From an uncultured Candidatus Saccharibacteria bacterium (lineage in GTDB: Bacteria; Patescibacteriota; Saccharimonadia; Saccharimonadales; Saccharimonadaceae): a DNA stretch of 61,186 bases. Both the position numbers and the translations under genes were made by a program. Positions 15,334-23,294 of this stretch are shown piece by piece. The DNA lies in contig CALGXX010000010.1 of NCBI GenBank assembly GCA_937935245.1, forward strand, positions 1-61,186, written 5' to 3'. The number at the start of each line of letters is the position of its first letter. Position 1 is the first letter of the stretch. The notes beneath the pieces were generated by a model, which saw only the letters and a program-made list of their open reading frames with translations, was not told the origin of the DNA and searched no databases.

Positions 15334-15405
15334 CCCACCACCTTCTCTATGGTTTTAGTATAGCAAATTATCCCAATGACGTGAATATTACTACCGCTGC
15401 GGTGG

Positions 15406-15411
15406 TATAAT
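15406..15411 (+). promoter_or_regulatory. Leaderless -10 box of murC
   Basis: TATAAT ends 6 nt before the murC ATG at 15418, so transcription should begin at or next to the start codon. One of many such cases in this window. Confidence 0.65.
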
Positions 15412-15417
15412 ATTTGT

Positions 15418-16668
15418 ATGCGAATTTATTTTTCAGGAATTGGCGGCGTTGCCATCGGACCGCTGAGCAGAATCGCCTTAGGGGTCGGGTATGGTGTTTG
15501 CGGCTCCGACAAATCACCAAGTCTTATCACAAACGAATTAGAGTCAGCCGGAATTCCTATTTCTTTTGACCAATCTGGCGCGTTCTTGCAATCAGAGCAC
15601 GATAAATCACCATTTGATTGGTTTATTTACACCGCTGCTTTACCAGAAAATCACCCAGAATTAGTCTTGGCGCGAAAACTAGGCATAAAAACCAGCAAGC
15701 GCGACGAATTGCTGGCGCAAATAATCGCCGATAAAAACCTGAAACTTATCGCGGTCGCTGGTACTCACGGGAAAACTACAACAACGAGTATGCTAGTCTG
15801 GGCAATGAAGCAATTGCAAATTCCTGTTAGTTATTCTGTGGGTTCGACTTTAAGTTTTGGACCGAGCGGAACGTTTGATAAAAATAGCCAATTTTTCGTA
15901 TACGAGTGTGATGAATTTGATCGCAACTTTTTGCATTTTTCTCCAGAAATCAGCCTTATCACATCTGTTGATTACGACCATCCAGACACATATCCAACAA
16001 AAGAATCTTACTTAGACGCCTTCCGTGAATTCGGTAAAAAATCTAAAAAAGTTATCGCGTGGCAAGAAAATTCCGCCATATTTGATGAGAAAAATCTAAC
16101 AATCTTATACGATTCCAACAAAAACATCACTCTGCCCGGCGAGCATAACCGAAAGAACGCTACTTTGGCGATCGAAGCCTTGAAAAATATGGGCGTGGAT
16201 GTAGAAGAATCGGAAATATATCAAGCAATAAACTCCTTCCCCGGATCAGGACGACGTTTTGAAAAGCTCGCCGAAAATCTATACTCTGACTATGGACATC
16301 ACCCGGTTGAAATTCAAGCGACATTACAGATGGCTAAAGAGTTGTCAGACGATGTAGTTCTGGTTTATCAGCCACACCAAAATGTTCGCCAGCACGAGAT
16401 AATTGATCAATACACTGACAATATTTTCCATGATGCTAACGAAATTTACTGGCTGCCGACTTACTTAACTAGGGAAAATCCAGATTTGCCAACCTTAACG
16501 CCACAACAACTTGCCAAAAATATCGACAAAGAAAAAGTTCATTTCGCTGAATTAGACGACAGTTTATGGCAAGAAATAACCGCGGCAAGGAATTCTGGAA
16601 AGCTCATCTTATGTATGGGCGCTGGCACAATCGACGGGTGGATTCGCGAGCAATTAGCTAAAAATTAG
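15418..16668 (+). CDS. murC: UDP-N-acetylmuramate ligase (MurC family)
   Basis: 416 aa. N-terminal dinucleotide-like fold starting FSGIGGVAIGPLSRIA; Mur ligase ATP site AGTHGKTTTTSM; ECDEFDRNFLHF and TSVDYDHPDTYP, where MurC has its conserved D-H elements; GEHNRKNATLAIEAL; and the C-terminal FPGSGRRFEKL and DYGHHPVE typical of MurC/Mpl. It adds the first residue of the stem peptide to UDP-MurNAc (or, if Mpl-like, reattaches recovered peptides). It is somewhat shorter than the usual 450-490 aa. Leaderless start at 15418. No other mur gene is adjacent. Confidence 0.85.
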   Translation: MRIYFSGIGGVAIGPLSRIALGVGYGVCGSDKSPSLITNELESAGIPISFDQSGAFLQSEHDKSPFDWFIYTAALPENHPELVLARKLGIKTSKRDELLAQIIADKNLKLIAVAGTHGKTTTTSMLVWAMKQLQIPVSYSVGSTLSFGPSGTFDKNSQFFVYECDEFDRNFLHFSPEISLITSVDYDHPDTYPTKESYLDAFREFGKKSKKVIAWQENSAIFDEKNLTILYDSNKNITLPGEHNRKNATLAIEALKNMGVDVEESEIYQAINSFPGSGRRFEKLAENLYSDYGHHPVEIQATLQMAKELSDDVVLVYQPHQNVRQHEIIDQYTDNIFHDANEIYWLPTYLTRENPDLPTLTPQQLAKNIDKEKVHFAELDDSLWQEITAARNSGKLILCMGAGTIDGWIREQLAKN

Positions 16669-16670
16669 CG

Positions 16671-17018
16671 TCATCGATCATCGCCACTGCCGTGAATCTT
16701 CCCCCGACTCTGGCGACTGAGCAGTTTATCATTATTTCTGCGAGCCACTTCCTCTAAACTACAACCAAGCAAATGCGCTATAGAATTGACATACCAAAGC
16801 ACGTCACCGAGCTCTTTTATTATTGAGTCACGGTCTTCGTCTGAAATTTCCCCATTTTTATCACGCAGGATTTTCTTAAACTTCTCCATAACTTCGCCAG
16901 ATTCGCCACTTAATCCCAATATCTGTGCCATCAATCTCGCGTCAACGTCGCCATATTTATGAGAATCTTTATCTGTTAAAGTAAAAATTGCTTTAGTTGA
17001 ATAATCGTTAAATTGCAT
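16671..17018 (-). CDS. MazG-like nucleotide pyrophosphohydrolase
   Basis: 115 aa with the all-alpha NTP pyrophosphatase pattern: GLSGESGEVMEKFKKILR supplies the ExxE(12-28)ExxD-type metal ligands together with DRDSIIKELGDVLWYVNSIA. It probably hydrolyses non-canonical or excess (d)NTPs. SD AAAGGA sits 5-8 nt before the ATG. It faces murC (2-nt gap) and lies 17 nt downstream of trmB on the same strand, so it is likely cotranscribed with trmB. Confidence 0.85.
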   Translation of the reverse strand: MQFNDYSTKAIFTLTDKDSHKYGDVDARLMAQILGLSGESGEVMEKFKKILRDKNGEISDEDRDSIIKELGDVLWYVNSIAHLLGCSLEEVARRNNDKLLSRQSRGKIHGSGDDR

Positions 17019-17035
17019 AATATTCCTTTCATTTA

Positions 17036-17677
17036 TTAGCGCGTAACTCTTACGAAATTAATAGTTTTTCCTTCGCCAATCCACCTTTGTTCGTAAGTCG
17101 TCATTATTTTATATTCGTCATTTAGCGCGGATTCATGAAGATCAAAACTCAACTCTTTAATTTGCCACTTCTCTGCCACCAATTGCTCCAAGCTCCAGCA
17201 GAAAAAATTGTGGTCGTCGTGCTTAATCAATAAAGATCCGTCCGATTTTAGCAATGAAAAGTACTTCTTCAAAAAATTAGGATGAGTCAAGCGGCGCCCA
17301 GCGCTATGCTTCCTCGGAAACGGATCAGGAAATGTTACCCAAATTTGCTCCAAAGAACTCTGCTCTACTAATTGGTCTATTTGATCAGCCCGCGCTCGAA
17401 CAAAAAACACATTCTCCAATCCCTTTTCCTCGGCAATTTTCGCGCCCTTCTGTAACCGATCACCTTTCACGTCAATTGCCAAAAATGTCTTTTCAGGATG
17501 GCGCAGCGCAAGCTCTACACTGAATAGTCCAGTTCCAGCACCGATTTCCAAACAATCGACTTCCCGCTCCGCCCACTCGTCAAATTCAAAACATAGAGGT
17601 GAATTGTGGAATAAAGCGAATTTATACTTCTTACGTTTTCTAGTGATAATAAATTGATCCGGATCGACAAAACTCAT
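17036..17677 (-). CDS. trmB: tRNA (guanine-N7-)-methyltransferase
   Basis: 213 aa of the TrmB family: SAM-binding LEIGAGTGLFSVELALRHPE, AIDVKGDRLQKGAKIAEEKG, the VTFPDPFPRKHSAGRRL loop (PDPWPK-type signature) and TTYEQRWIGEGKTI at the C-terminus. It forms m7G46 in tRNAs. The start ATG at 17677 is 7 nt from a TATAAT box (17685-17690, minus strand), so leaderless. The box overlaps the -10 of the divergent mscS gene. Confidence 0.93.
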   Translation of the reverse strand: MSFVDPDQFIITRKRKKYKFALFHNSPLCFEFDEWAEREVDCLEIGAGTGLFSVELALRHPEKTFLAIDVKGDRLQKGAKIAEEKGLENVFFVRARADQIDQLVEQSSLEQIWVTFPDPFPRKHSAGRRLTHPNFLKKYFSLLKSDGSLLIKHDDHNFFCWSLEQLVAEKWQIKELSFDLHESALNDEYKIMTTYEQRWIGEGKTINFVRVTR

Positions 17678-17684
17678 ATTTTCT

Positions 17685-17692
17685 ATTATACT
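17685..17692. promoter_or_regulatory. Overlapping divergent -10 boxes, trmB and mscS
   Basis: On the minus strand TATAAT occupies 17685-17690 (trmB, 7-nt gap to ATG). On the plus strand TATACT occupies 17687-17692 (mscS, 9-nt gap to ATG 17702). The two hexamers share four base pairs, so both promoters cannot be occupied together. Confidence 0.6.
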
Positions 17693-17701
17693 AAATCAAT
17701 A

Positions 17702-18604
17702 ATGGATAAGCTTATAAAACAGTTCTTAGATTCTTCTACATTAGGTCAATGGCTGCATGGCAACAACCTTGGCTGGTTAATTAGTGAGCGCATTATCGAC
17801 ACAGTCAGCATTATTATTGGCTCTGTTTTTGTTTATTTTCTGGGGAAATATTTATTATCTTGGACTATCCATTATTCTATACGCTCCACCGCCAAACATC
17901 GTTCTTGGCACCGTAAAGACATAGAAAAGCGCGAAAAAACTCTCATCCAATTAACCCGAAGTTTCTGGCGAATCATAATAATTTTCTATGTCGCCGCAAT
18001 TGTCGCCAATAAGCTATTTCTATTTGATTTATCGCCGCTATTCGCTAGTGCTGGCATAATCGGTGTGGCGTTAGGATTTGGCGCTCAATCACTCGTTAAG
18101 GACTTCTTGTCTGGTATTTTCATCATCGCCGAAAATCAATATCGTGTTGGCGATGTTGTTGACGTAATGGGAGCCGCTGGAACCGTCGAGAGAGTCGGCA
18201 CTCGCACTACTGTTATACGAGATTCTGAGGGTAACGTTCATTATGTTCCAAATGGCACGATCCAGCACGTTATCAATAAAACTATGGGCTATAGCATGTC
18301 GCGCTTCAGCATTTATATCGACCCAAGTTCTGACATTTCTGCAGTTACAGACATCATTAACGCCACTGGTCAAGAATTGGCAAAAGAAAAGGCTTGGCAA
18401 AAGAAAATTATCGATCCGCCTAAATTCGTTTCCGTTGGTGACATTACTGGACGAGGAACAGAATTGATCATTGCCGGAAAAACTCAGCCATCCGATCAGT
18501 GGTCTGTTACCTCTGAAATGCGACATCGATTACTACAAAACTTTGATCGCGAAGGAGTTCTTCTGGCGACTCTACCGACCCCAACCTCAATGACCAGAAG
18601 ATAA
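17702..18604 (+). CDS. mscS: Small-conductance mechanosensitive channel, MscS family
   Basis: 300 aa from the ATG at 17702; an upstream in-frame ATG at 17654 lies inside trmB and beyond the -10 box, so it is rejected. Three hydrophobic segments (about 25-50, 78-100, 110-130) lead to the pore helix and hinge, LFASAGIIGVALGFGAQSLV, then the beta domain (QYRVGDVVDVMGAAGTVERV, PNGTIQHVIN). It releases solutes during osmotic downshock. Divergent from trmB with overlapping promoters. Confidence 0.9.
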   Translation: MDKLIKQFLDSSTLGQWLHGNNLGWLISERIIDTVSIIIGSVFVYFLGKYLLSWTIHYSIRSTAKHRSWHRKDIEKREKTLIQLTRSFWRIIIIFYVAAIVANKLFLFDLSPLFASAGIIGVALGFGAQSLVKDFLSGIFIIAENQYRVGDVVDVMGAAGTVERVGTRTTVIRDSEGNVHYVPNGTIQHVINKTMGYSMSRFSIYIDPSSDISAVTDIINATGQELAKEKAWQKKIIDPPKFVSVGDITGRGTELIIAGKTQPSDQWSVTSEMRHRLLQNFDREGVLLATLPTPTSMTRR

Positions 18605-18607
18605 AGA

Positions 18608-18952
18608 TTAATTATTGGACAAACCTAATTCTTTATCGCTCAACACATCATTAGAAAACGCTTTGATCTTATTAACGTTCTCTACTTCTTTATCATAAAT
18701 TCCCAAAAATTCCTTCAGTGTATCCTTATTTACTGAGCCTTGCGCGTCAAATTCGTGACTTTTTTCATTCGCATCCTTGCTAATTTGGTTGCGGCGAGAA
18801 GCATATTCTGGGCGACTCAAGTCCAATCGATAAGCGTCAGTCTTGTAATACATAAACATCGCAATCGATACTAGTAAAACCGAAACTGCAATAGTCAGCC
18901 CAATAAATGTAGCGAATTTATAACTACGAAATAATTCCTTAGCCCTATTCAT
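18608..18952 (-). CDS. Single-pass membrane protein, 114 aa
   Basis: No family recognised. One hydrophobic helix at residues 14-36 (FATFIGLTIAVSVLLVSIAM) is followed by a charged external region (KDANEKSHEFDAQGSVNKD, IYDKEVENVNKI). The start overlaps the end of the upstream 181-aa gene by 8 nt, so the two are translated together and may form a complex in the envelope. Confidence 0.65.
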   Translation of the reverse strand: MNRAKELFRSYKFATFIGLTIAVSVLLVSIAMFMYYKTDAYRLDLSRPEYASRRNQISKDANEKSHEFDAQGSVNKDTLKEFLGIYDKEVENVNKIKAFSNDVLSDKELGLSNN

Positions 18953-19487
18953 TAGAACCTCCAGACAGCGAATTTTTAATAACTTGCACTTCTTCTTTAT
19001 ATCTCACTAACAATTCATCCAAGACCTTCACATCCTCAGAAAGTTTATTACGAGCCTCGCGAGCAACGGTCAATTTTTGATAATAGTCCGCCACATTATT
19101 AGAGCAATTTGCGCGCTGAAGATCAGTCATCGCAGTATCGTAATCGTTGTAATTGCTATTAAACTTAAGCCTCGTCGACTCGAATTCATTAGTAATATTC
19201 ACCAACTTTGAGCTGTCCAGCTTATTGATTGCCAATCGACCATTCAGCCTGGCCATAAGTTTGGTAGAAATAGAATTATATCTCTGTCCAACATTAACTC
19301 TAGTTAGAGCGTCATTGGTGTGGATGTTTTTAATAGCAACTCTTACGGAACTACAATTTCGTTCAAGTGTTTTTATGATCTCAGAATCAGCTGTAGCATC
19401 AACAGACTGAGCTTCAACTGCCCGTGGCGTCACTAACAAACTAGAAGTAATCAAAAAAGACGCGAGATAGAGAGTAACTTTTTTCAT
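18945..19487 (-). CDS. Secreted/anchored helical protein, 180 aa
   Basis: The start is taken at ATG 19487, 7 nt from a GATAAT box (19495-19500, minus strand); a GTG lies one codon upstream. Residues 1-26 form a signal peptide (KKVTLYLASFLITSSLLV, cleavage near VEAQS). The mature part is helical with two cysteines (ERNCSSVRVA, RANCSNNVADYY) that could pair. No family is recognised. It overlaps the 114-aa membrane protein gene, suggesting a secreted subunit with its membrane partner. Confidence 0.7.
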   Translation of the reverse strand: MKKVTLYLASFLITSSLLVTPRAVEAQSVDATADSEIIKTLERNCSSVRVAIKNIHTNDALTRVNVGQRYNSISTKLMARLNGRLAINKLDSSKLVNITNEFESTRLKFNSNYNDYDTAMTDLQRANCSNNVADYYQKLTVAREARNKLSEDVKVLDELLVRYKEEVQVIKNSLSGGSNE

Positions 19488-19527
19488 CACTTATATTATC
19501 TCACGTCTTCTTGAATAGAGTCAAATA

Positions 19528-19797
19528 TTACTTGAAACGTTTTTCGACGTTACCCTTAACGTCTTTTGCGGTTTCTGCTACAGCATCTCCAACTTTCTGA
19601 GAACCAGCTTTTAACGAACTTAAGCTATCTTTTGCTGCAGCAGTCGCTTTGCAAGCCACCTTTTCAGTGTCGGCTTTCATTTTTACAGCTTTATCCTTCA
19701 AGTCTTTCCTTGTTTCCTTACCGCTCTTTGGTGCAGTTAAAATTCCAGCTGTAAAACCTGCTGTTACTGCTCCGATAATTGCTAAAACTTTTTTCAT
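19528..19797 (-). CDS. YtxH-like small protein
   Basis: 89 aa. An N-terminal hydrophobic stretch with GAVTAGFTAGILTAPKSGKETRKDLKDK is the YtxH/GvpP-type signature (glycine-rich helix followed by APKSGxETR). A lysine/alanine-rich amphipathic tail resembles LEA-like stress proteins (DKAVKMKADTEKVACKATAA). YtxH proteins are envelope-associated general stress proteins of unknown mechanism. SD AAAGGAG. It is 19 nt from the 73-aa membrane gene, the same pairing seen for ytxG-ytxH in Firmicutes. Confidence 0.75.
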   Translation of the reverse strand: MKKVLAIIGAVTAGFTAGILTAPKSGKETRKDLKDKAVKMKADTEKVACKATAAAKDSLSSLKAGSQKVGDAVAETAKDVKGNVEKRFK

Positions 19798-19816
19798 ATA
19801 TTACTCCTTTTTTTAA

Positions 19817-20038
19817 TTATTTTTTACGAAATAAACCTGATATTTCACTAAAAACTTTTGTTGGCGACAACCACTCAGTTGCACTAGCTACGTTAGTTGT
19901 AATTTTACTAACGCTTTTCATGACCGTATTAAGTCTTACCAACAAGGCGATGACCACTGCCAGCAGCGTTACTATAATAACCGACAACAATCCTACGATG
20001 ATTGATAATAAAACGATGGCTGTTTGGATATCTTCCAC
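19817..20038 (-). CDS. Small membrane protein, YtxG/DUF948-like
   Basis: 73 aa with a long hydrophobic segment at residues 6-34 (IVLLSIIVGLLSVIIVTLLA), then a helix (LNTVMKSVSKITTNVASATE) and a basic end. The start is GTG at 20038 after AGAAAGG. The layout and its position directly upstream of a YtxH-like gene resemble DUF948/YtxG proteins; the sequence alone is too short for certainty. Confidence 0.6.
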   Translation of the reverse strand: MEDIQTAIVLLSIIVGLLSVIIVTLLAVVIALLVRLNTVMKSVSKITTNVASATEWLSPTKVFSEISGLFRKK

Positions 20039-20194
20039 GCTTTACCTTTCTGCAAAAGTTTATATTTGTTATGTTTATTTTAGCATGCTCGTTAAATTGT
20101 TTATATTAGATAATCTAACTATTTCACTATAGCATAAGCTTATTAAATTGTCAATAGAGATGTCCGCTAATCGTTGATAATATGATAAACTGGT

Positions 20195-20734
20195 ATGGTT
20201 ATGCGAGATTTTTTCAAACGATACATACCGGAATTTGTTTATGGCGCGGTTGACGGCACAGTAACGACATTTGCAGTCGTGGCAGCTTCAGCCGGTGCTG
20301 GAATATCCAGTTCAGTAATTCTTATATTAGGAATTGCTAATTTAATAGCCGACGGATTCTCAATGGGCTCTAGCGCATATTTGGCAGCCAGTGCAGAGCA
20401 CGAAGAGTCCGTTCGCGACAGCCAAAAACGCTCATCTCCAAAGATCATAGGCGCAGTAACATTCTTAGCTTTCGTGGTGGTCGGTAGCGTGCCAGTATTG
20501 CCATATTTGATTGACGTAATTGCAAGCTTAAAGGCGCCAAACGCGGTATTATTCTATATTAGCTCGGCGCTAACTACGGCAACGTTCTTAGCAATTGGCT
20601 TCATCAAAGGTAAAGTCAGCAAACAATCACCTTGGCTATCTGCGGGCATCACGTTACTTCTTGGGGCAATTGCGGCAGGACTAGCCTACTTTGCGGGCGA
20701 CATTTTGGCGGCATGGCTGGGTATTAGGATTTAG
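20195..20734 (+). CDS. VIT/CCC1-family metal transporter
   Basis: 179 aa. The N-terminus, YGAVDGTVTTFAVVAASAGA, is the first-helix signature of the VIT1/CCC1 family (iron/manganese transport into vacuoles or out of cells). NLIADGFSMGSSAYLAASAE is the second conserved helix. Five hydrophobic helices in total, but the cytoplasmic metal-binding domain between helices 2 and 3 is almost absent, as in short bacterial members. A TATGAT box at 20181-20186 is 8 nt before the ATG. It stands alone. Confidence 0.85.
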   Translation: MVMRDFFKRYIPEFVYGAVDGTVTTFAVVAASAGAGISSSVILILGIANLIADGFSMGSSAYLAASAEHEESVRDSQKRSSPKIIGAVTFLAFVVVGSVPVLPYLIDVIASLKAPNAVLFYISSALTTATFLAIGFIKGKVSKQSPWLSAGITLLLGAIAAGLAYFAGDILAAWLGIRI

Positions 20735-20820
20735 CATATTGTTCTTGTATTTTGGTCTGGGTGGTTGTTTGCGTGATATTGAAGGTACTGACGATATGAT
20801 TCGTTTCCTTGCATAAGAAA

Positions 20821-20846
20821 AAATCTCCTTATTAATAAGGAGATTT
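20821..20846. terminator. Bidirectional terminator
   Basis: AAATCTCCTTATT / AATAAGGAGATTT is a perfect 13-bp inverted repeat between the convergent VIT and CAP genes, with an A-run on its left that gives a T tail on the minus strand. Confidence 0.75.
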
Positions 20847-20867
20847 GGGGTTTGCGCTATATACTAG

Positions 20868-21383
20868 TTATTGATTAAGATCGCAAAAGTGTTGAACAAT
20901 AAGAAAGTTGCCGTATTTGTCTTTAGCTATACCAAAGCCAACTAAGTCATAACCCTTGTCTAATATAGCTTCACGATGTCCTTTATTAGATGACATCCAG
21001 GTACTTATAAGGTTGCGGCTATTGCTGTCTGGTACTAAAATATTGGCTAAATTCTCACCGGCATACCGACACTTACTTGGCATATGCTTAAAAACGAATA
21101 GAGTGCCGCGTGTACCTTCAGGTGATACGTGACCATAATAATCACGGTTTTGCATATCATCTGCCTTTTCCTGTGCACTAGCATTTAATCTTTCGTCTAG
21201 TTTCAGGGGTGCTACACCGACTTTAGCGCGCTCTTGGTTTACCAACTCAAGCATTTCCTGGGCATCTGGTGGACCAACGTCATACTTGCTCTTTGGTTGC
21301 TCCTGTTTTTGCTCCTGAGCTACTTCAGTAACTGCTTGAGCATTTAGATGAGTCTTTAGCCATAAACCACCACCTACACTCAC
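20868..21383 (-). CDS. CAP/SCP-domain extracellular protein, start frameshifted
   Basis: The 171-aa frame holds a complete CAP (SCP/PR1) domain: MLELVNQERAKVGVAPLKLD, ASAQEKADDMQNRDYYGHVS, YAGENLAN, WMSSNKGHREAILD and YGNFLIVQHF. Such proteins are secreted. The open frame starts at a GTG inside what should be the signal anchor. In the same frame upstream lie IVIATIIVALIV codons, but the only ATG (21429) is out of frame by one base across a run of seven A's; six would give MKKSIVIATIIVAL. The gene therefore needs slippage, carries an indel, or has a sequencing error. A proline/glutamine-rich linker (QKQEQPKSKYD) follows the anchor. Confidence 0.85.
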   Translation of the reverse strand: MSVGGGLWLKTHLNAQAVTEVAQEQKQEQPKSKYDVGPPDAQEMLELVNQERAKVGVAPLKLDERLNASAQEKADDMQNRDYYGHVSPEGTRGTLFVFKHMPSKCRYAGENLANILVPDSNSRNLISTWMSSNKGHREAILDKGYDLVGFGIAKDKYGNFLIVQHFCDLNQ

Positions 21384-21477
21384 TATGAGAGCTACGATTA
21401 TAGTAGCAATGACTATAGATTTTTTTCATACCCTCACACTAGCACAACCAAAACGGTAGATCAATATTGCAAATATT

Positions 21478-23256
21478 CTATAAACCCAATTCGCGTAGCT
21501 GAGCAGGATCAACAATTGAAGGTGAATTCATCATCACGTCCACACCAGAGCCGTTCTTTGGAAACGCCAGAGTCTCGCGGACGTTTTGCTCATCGGTCAA
21601 TTCCATCAAAATACGATCAACACCAAAAGCGCATCCTGCGTGAGGCGGAGCGCCGTATTTGAAAGCGCCCAACATAGCACCAAACTTCTCTTCAACATAG
21701 GATTCACTGAAGCCCAGCAAACCGAACACTTTGTATAATACCGCTGGATTATGGTTGCGAACGCCACCAGAGCAAATCTCATAGCCATTCATCACCATAT
21801 CAAACTGATCAGCGACAATGGATAATTTTTCGGCGTCAGTTTCAGCAGACTCCAGAGCTTGCAATCCACCCTTTGGCATACTGAACGGATTATGTCCAAA
21901 GTCAAGCTTCTTACTACGCTCATCCCATTCGTAAAACGGAAAATCAATAATCCAAGCAAACGCCACGACCGATGGGTCTTTAAGATTAAAGTGCGAGGCA
22001 AATTCATTACGCAAGCGCCCCAACACCGCATTAACAACCGAGCGAGAATCAGCACCAAAGAACACTGCATCGCCATCAACTGCACCAGTTCTCTGTTGAA
22101 TGTCAACCAATTCCTTATCACTCAAGAATTTCGCAATTGGAGATTTTGCTTCGCCGTCTTGATACGTAATGTATGCCAAGCCACCAGTGCCTTCACTCTT
22201 AGCGATATTGGTGAAATTGTCAATTTGCTTACGGCTCAAACTTGCGCCATTTTTTACACAAATAGCCTTTACGCATTCCGCGTTTTTAAACACACCAAAC
22301 TCAGTCTCCGATAATACGTCCGTCAGTTCTATCAATTCCATACCAAATCGCAAATCCGGCTTATCAGAACCGTAAGTTTCCATGGCGTCGCGATATGAAA
22401 TTCGCGGAATTGAACTACCATCACCAACCGCCAAATCGCTCAAATCCAACAATTTTTTACCAGCAAAATCAGTTGCCAGTTGCTTCATCAAAGGCTCAAC
22501 TTCAGTGCGAACTTCTTCGCCATTTTCGGCAAAACTCATCTCTAAATCAAGTTGATAAAACTCGCCGTACAGGCGATCTGCTCGTGGATCTTCGTCGCGG
22601 AAACAAGCCGCCAACTGATAATAGCGCGGCACGCCACCAACCATCAGCAGCTGCTTAAATTGCTGCGGAGCTTGTGGCAAGGCATAAAACTTCCCTTCCT
22701 GCAAACGACTCGGAATCAGAAAATCACGCGCACCTTCAGGACTTGAATTAGCTAAAATTGGCGTTTGAATTTCAATAAAACCTCGATTGTCCATATACTC
22801 ATGGATTCGACGATACATTTCGGCGCGTTTTTTAAGCATGTTTTGCATTTTTGGACGACGCAAATCAAGATAACGATACTTGAATCTTAGTTCTTCGCCG
22901 GCTTGATTATCCTCGGCAAATGGCTGAATTGGTAAAGTTTCAGCTCGGTTCAAAATTTCCAAATTGTCCACAACAATTTCCACATCACCACTGGCAATAT
23001 TCGGGTTTTTCAGACCTTCGCCACGCTCCGCAACCACGCCACAAGCACGAACCACGAACTCATCCCGTAAGCTTTCCGCCAAAGAAAAAGCATCTTTTTT
23101 ATCAGGATTAATAACCAACTGAACCAAACCCGTGTGGTCGCGCAAATCAATAAAAATCAATCCGCCATGATCACGCCTGGAATGAACCCAGCCCGCAACT
23201 GTAATATTTTCACCAACTTTTTTAGAAGTTTCTGCCGCCAAAATTCTATTTTTCAT
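21478..23256 (-). CDS. aspS: Aspartyl-tRNA synthetase
   Basis: 592 aa, the bacterial-length class II enzyme: N-terminal OB-fold (VAGWVHSRRDHGGLIFIDLR), motif 2 (CFRDEDPRADRLYGEFYQLD), the bacterial GAD insertion (residues about 290-420), and motif 3 in the C-terminal part (GCAFGVDRILMELT). It charges tRNA-Asp; whether it also charges tRNA-Asn cannot be told by eye. ATG at 23256 lies 7 nt from TATAAT (23264-23269, minus strand), so it is leaderless. Confidence 0.97.
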   Translation of the reverse strand: MKNRILAAETSKKVGENITVAGWVHSRRDHGGLIFIDLRDHTGLVQLVINPDKKDAFSLAESLRDEFVVRACGVVAERGEGLKNPNIASGDVEIVVDNLEILNRAETLPIQPFAEDNQAGEELRFKYRYLDLRRPKMQNMLKKRAEMYRRIHEYMDNRGFIEIQTPILANSSPEGARDFLIPSRLQEGKFYALPQAPQQFKQLLMVGGVPRYYQLAACFRDEDPRADRLYGEFYQLDLEMSFAENGEEVRTEVEPLMKQLATDFAGKKLLDLSDLAVGDGSSIPRISYRDAMETYGSDKPDLRFGMELIELTDVLSETEFGVFKNAECVKAICVKNGASLSRKQIDNFTNIAKSEGTGGLAYITYQDGEAKSPIAKFLSDKELVDIQQRTGAVDGDAVFFGADSRSVVNAVLGRLRNEFASHFNLKDPSVVAFAWIIDFPFYEWDERSKKLDFGHNPFSMPKGGLQALESAETDAEKLSIVADQFDMVMNGYEICSGGVRNHNPAVLYKVFGLLGFSESYVEEKFGAMLGAFKYGAPPHAGCAFGVDRILMELTDEQNVRETLAFPKNGSGVDVMMNSPSIVDPAQLRELGL

Positions 23257-23294
23257 ATCTGTTATTATAGCATAATCTGGGCAAATTCCCAGAA

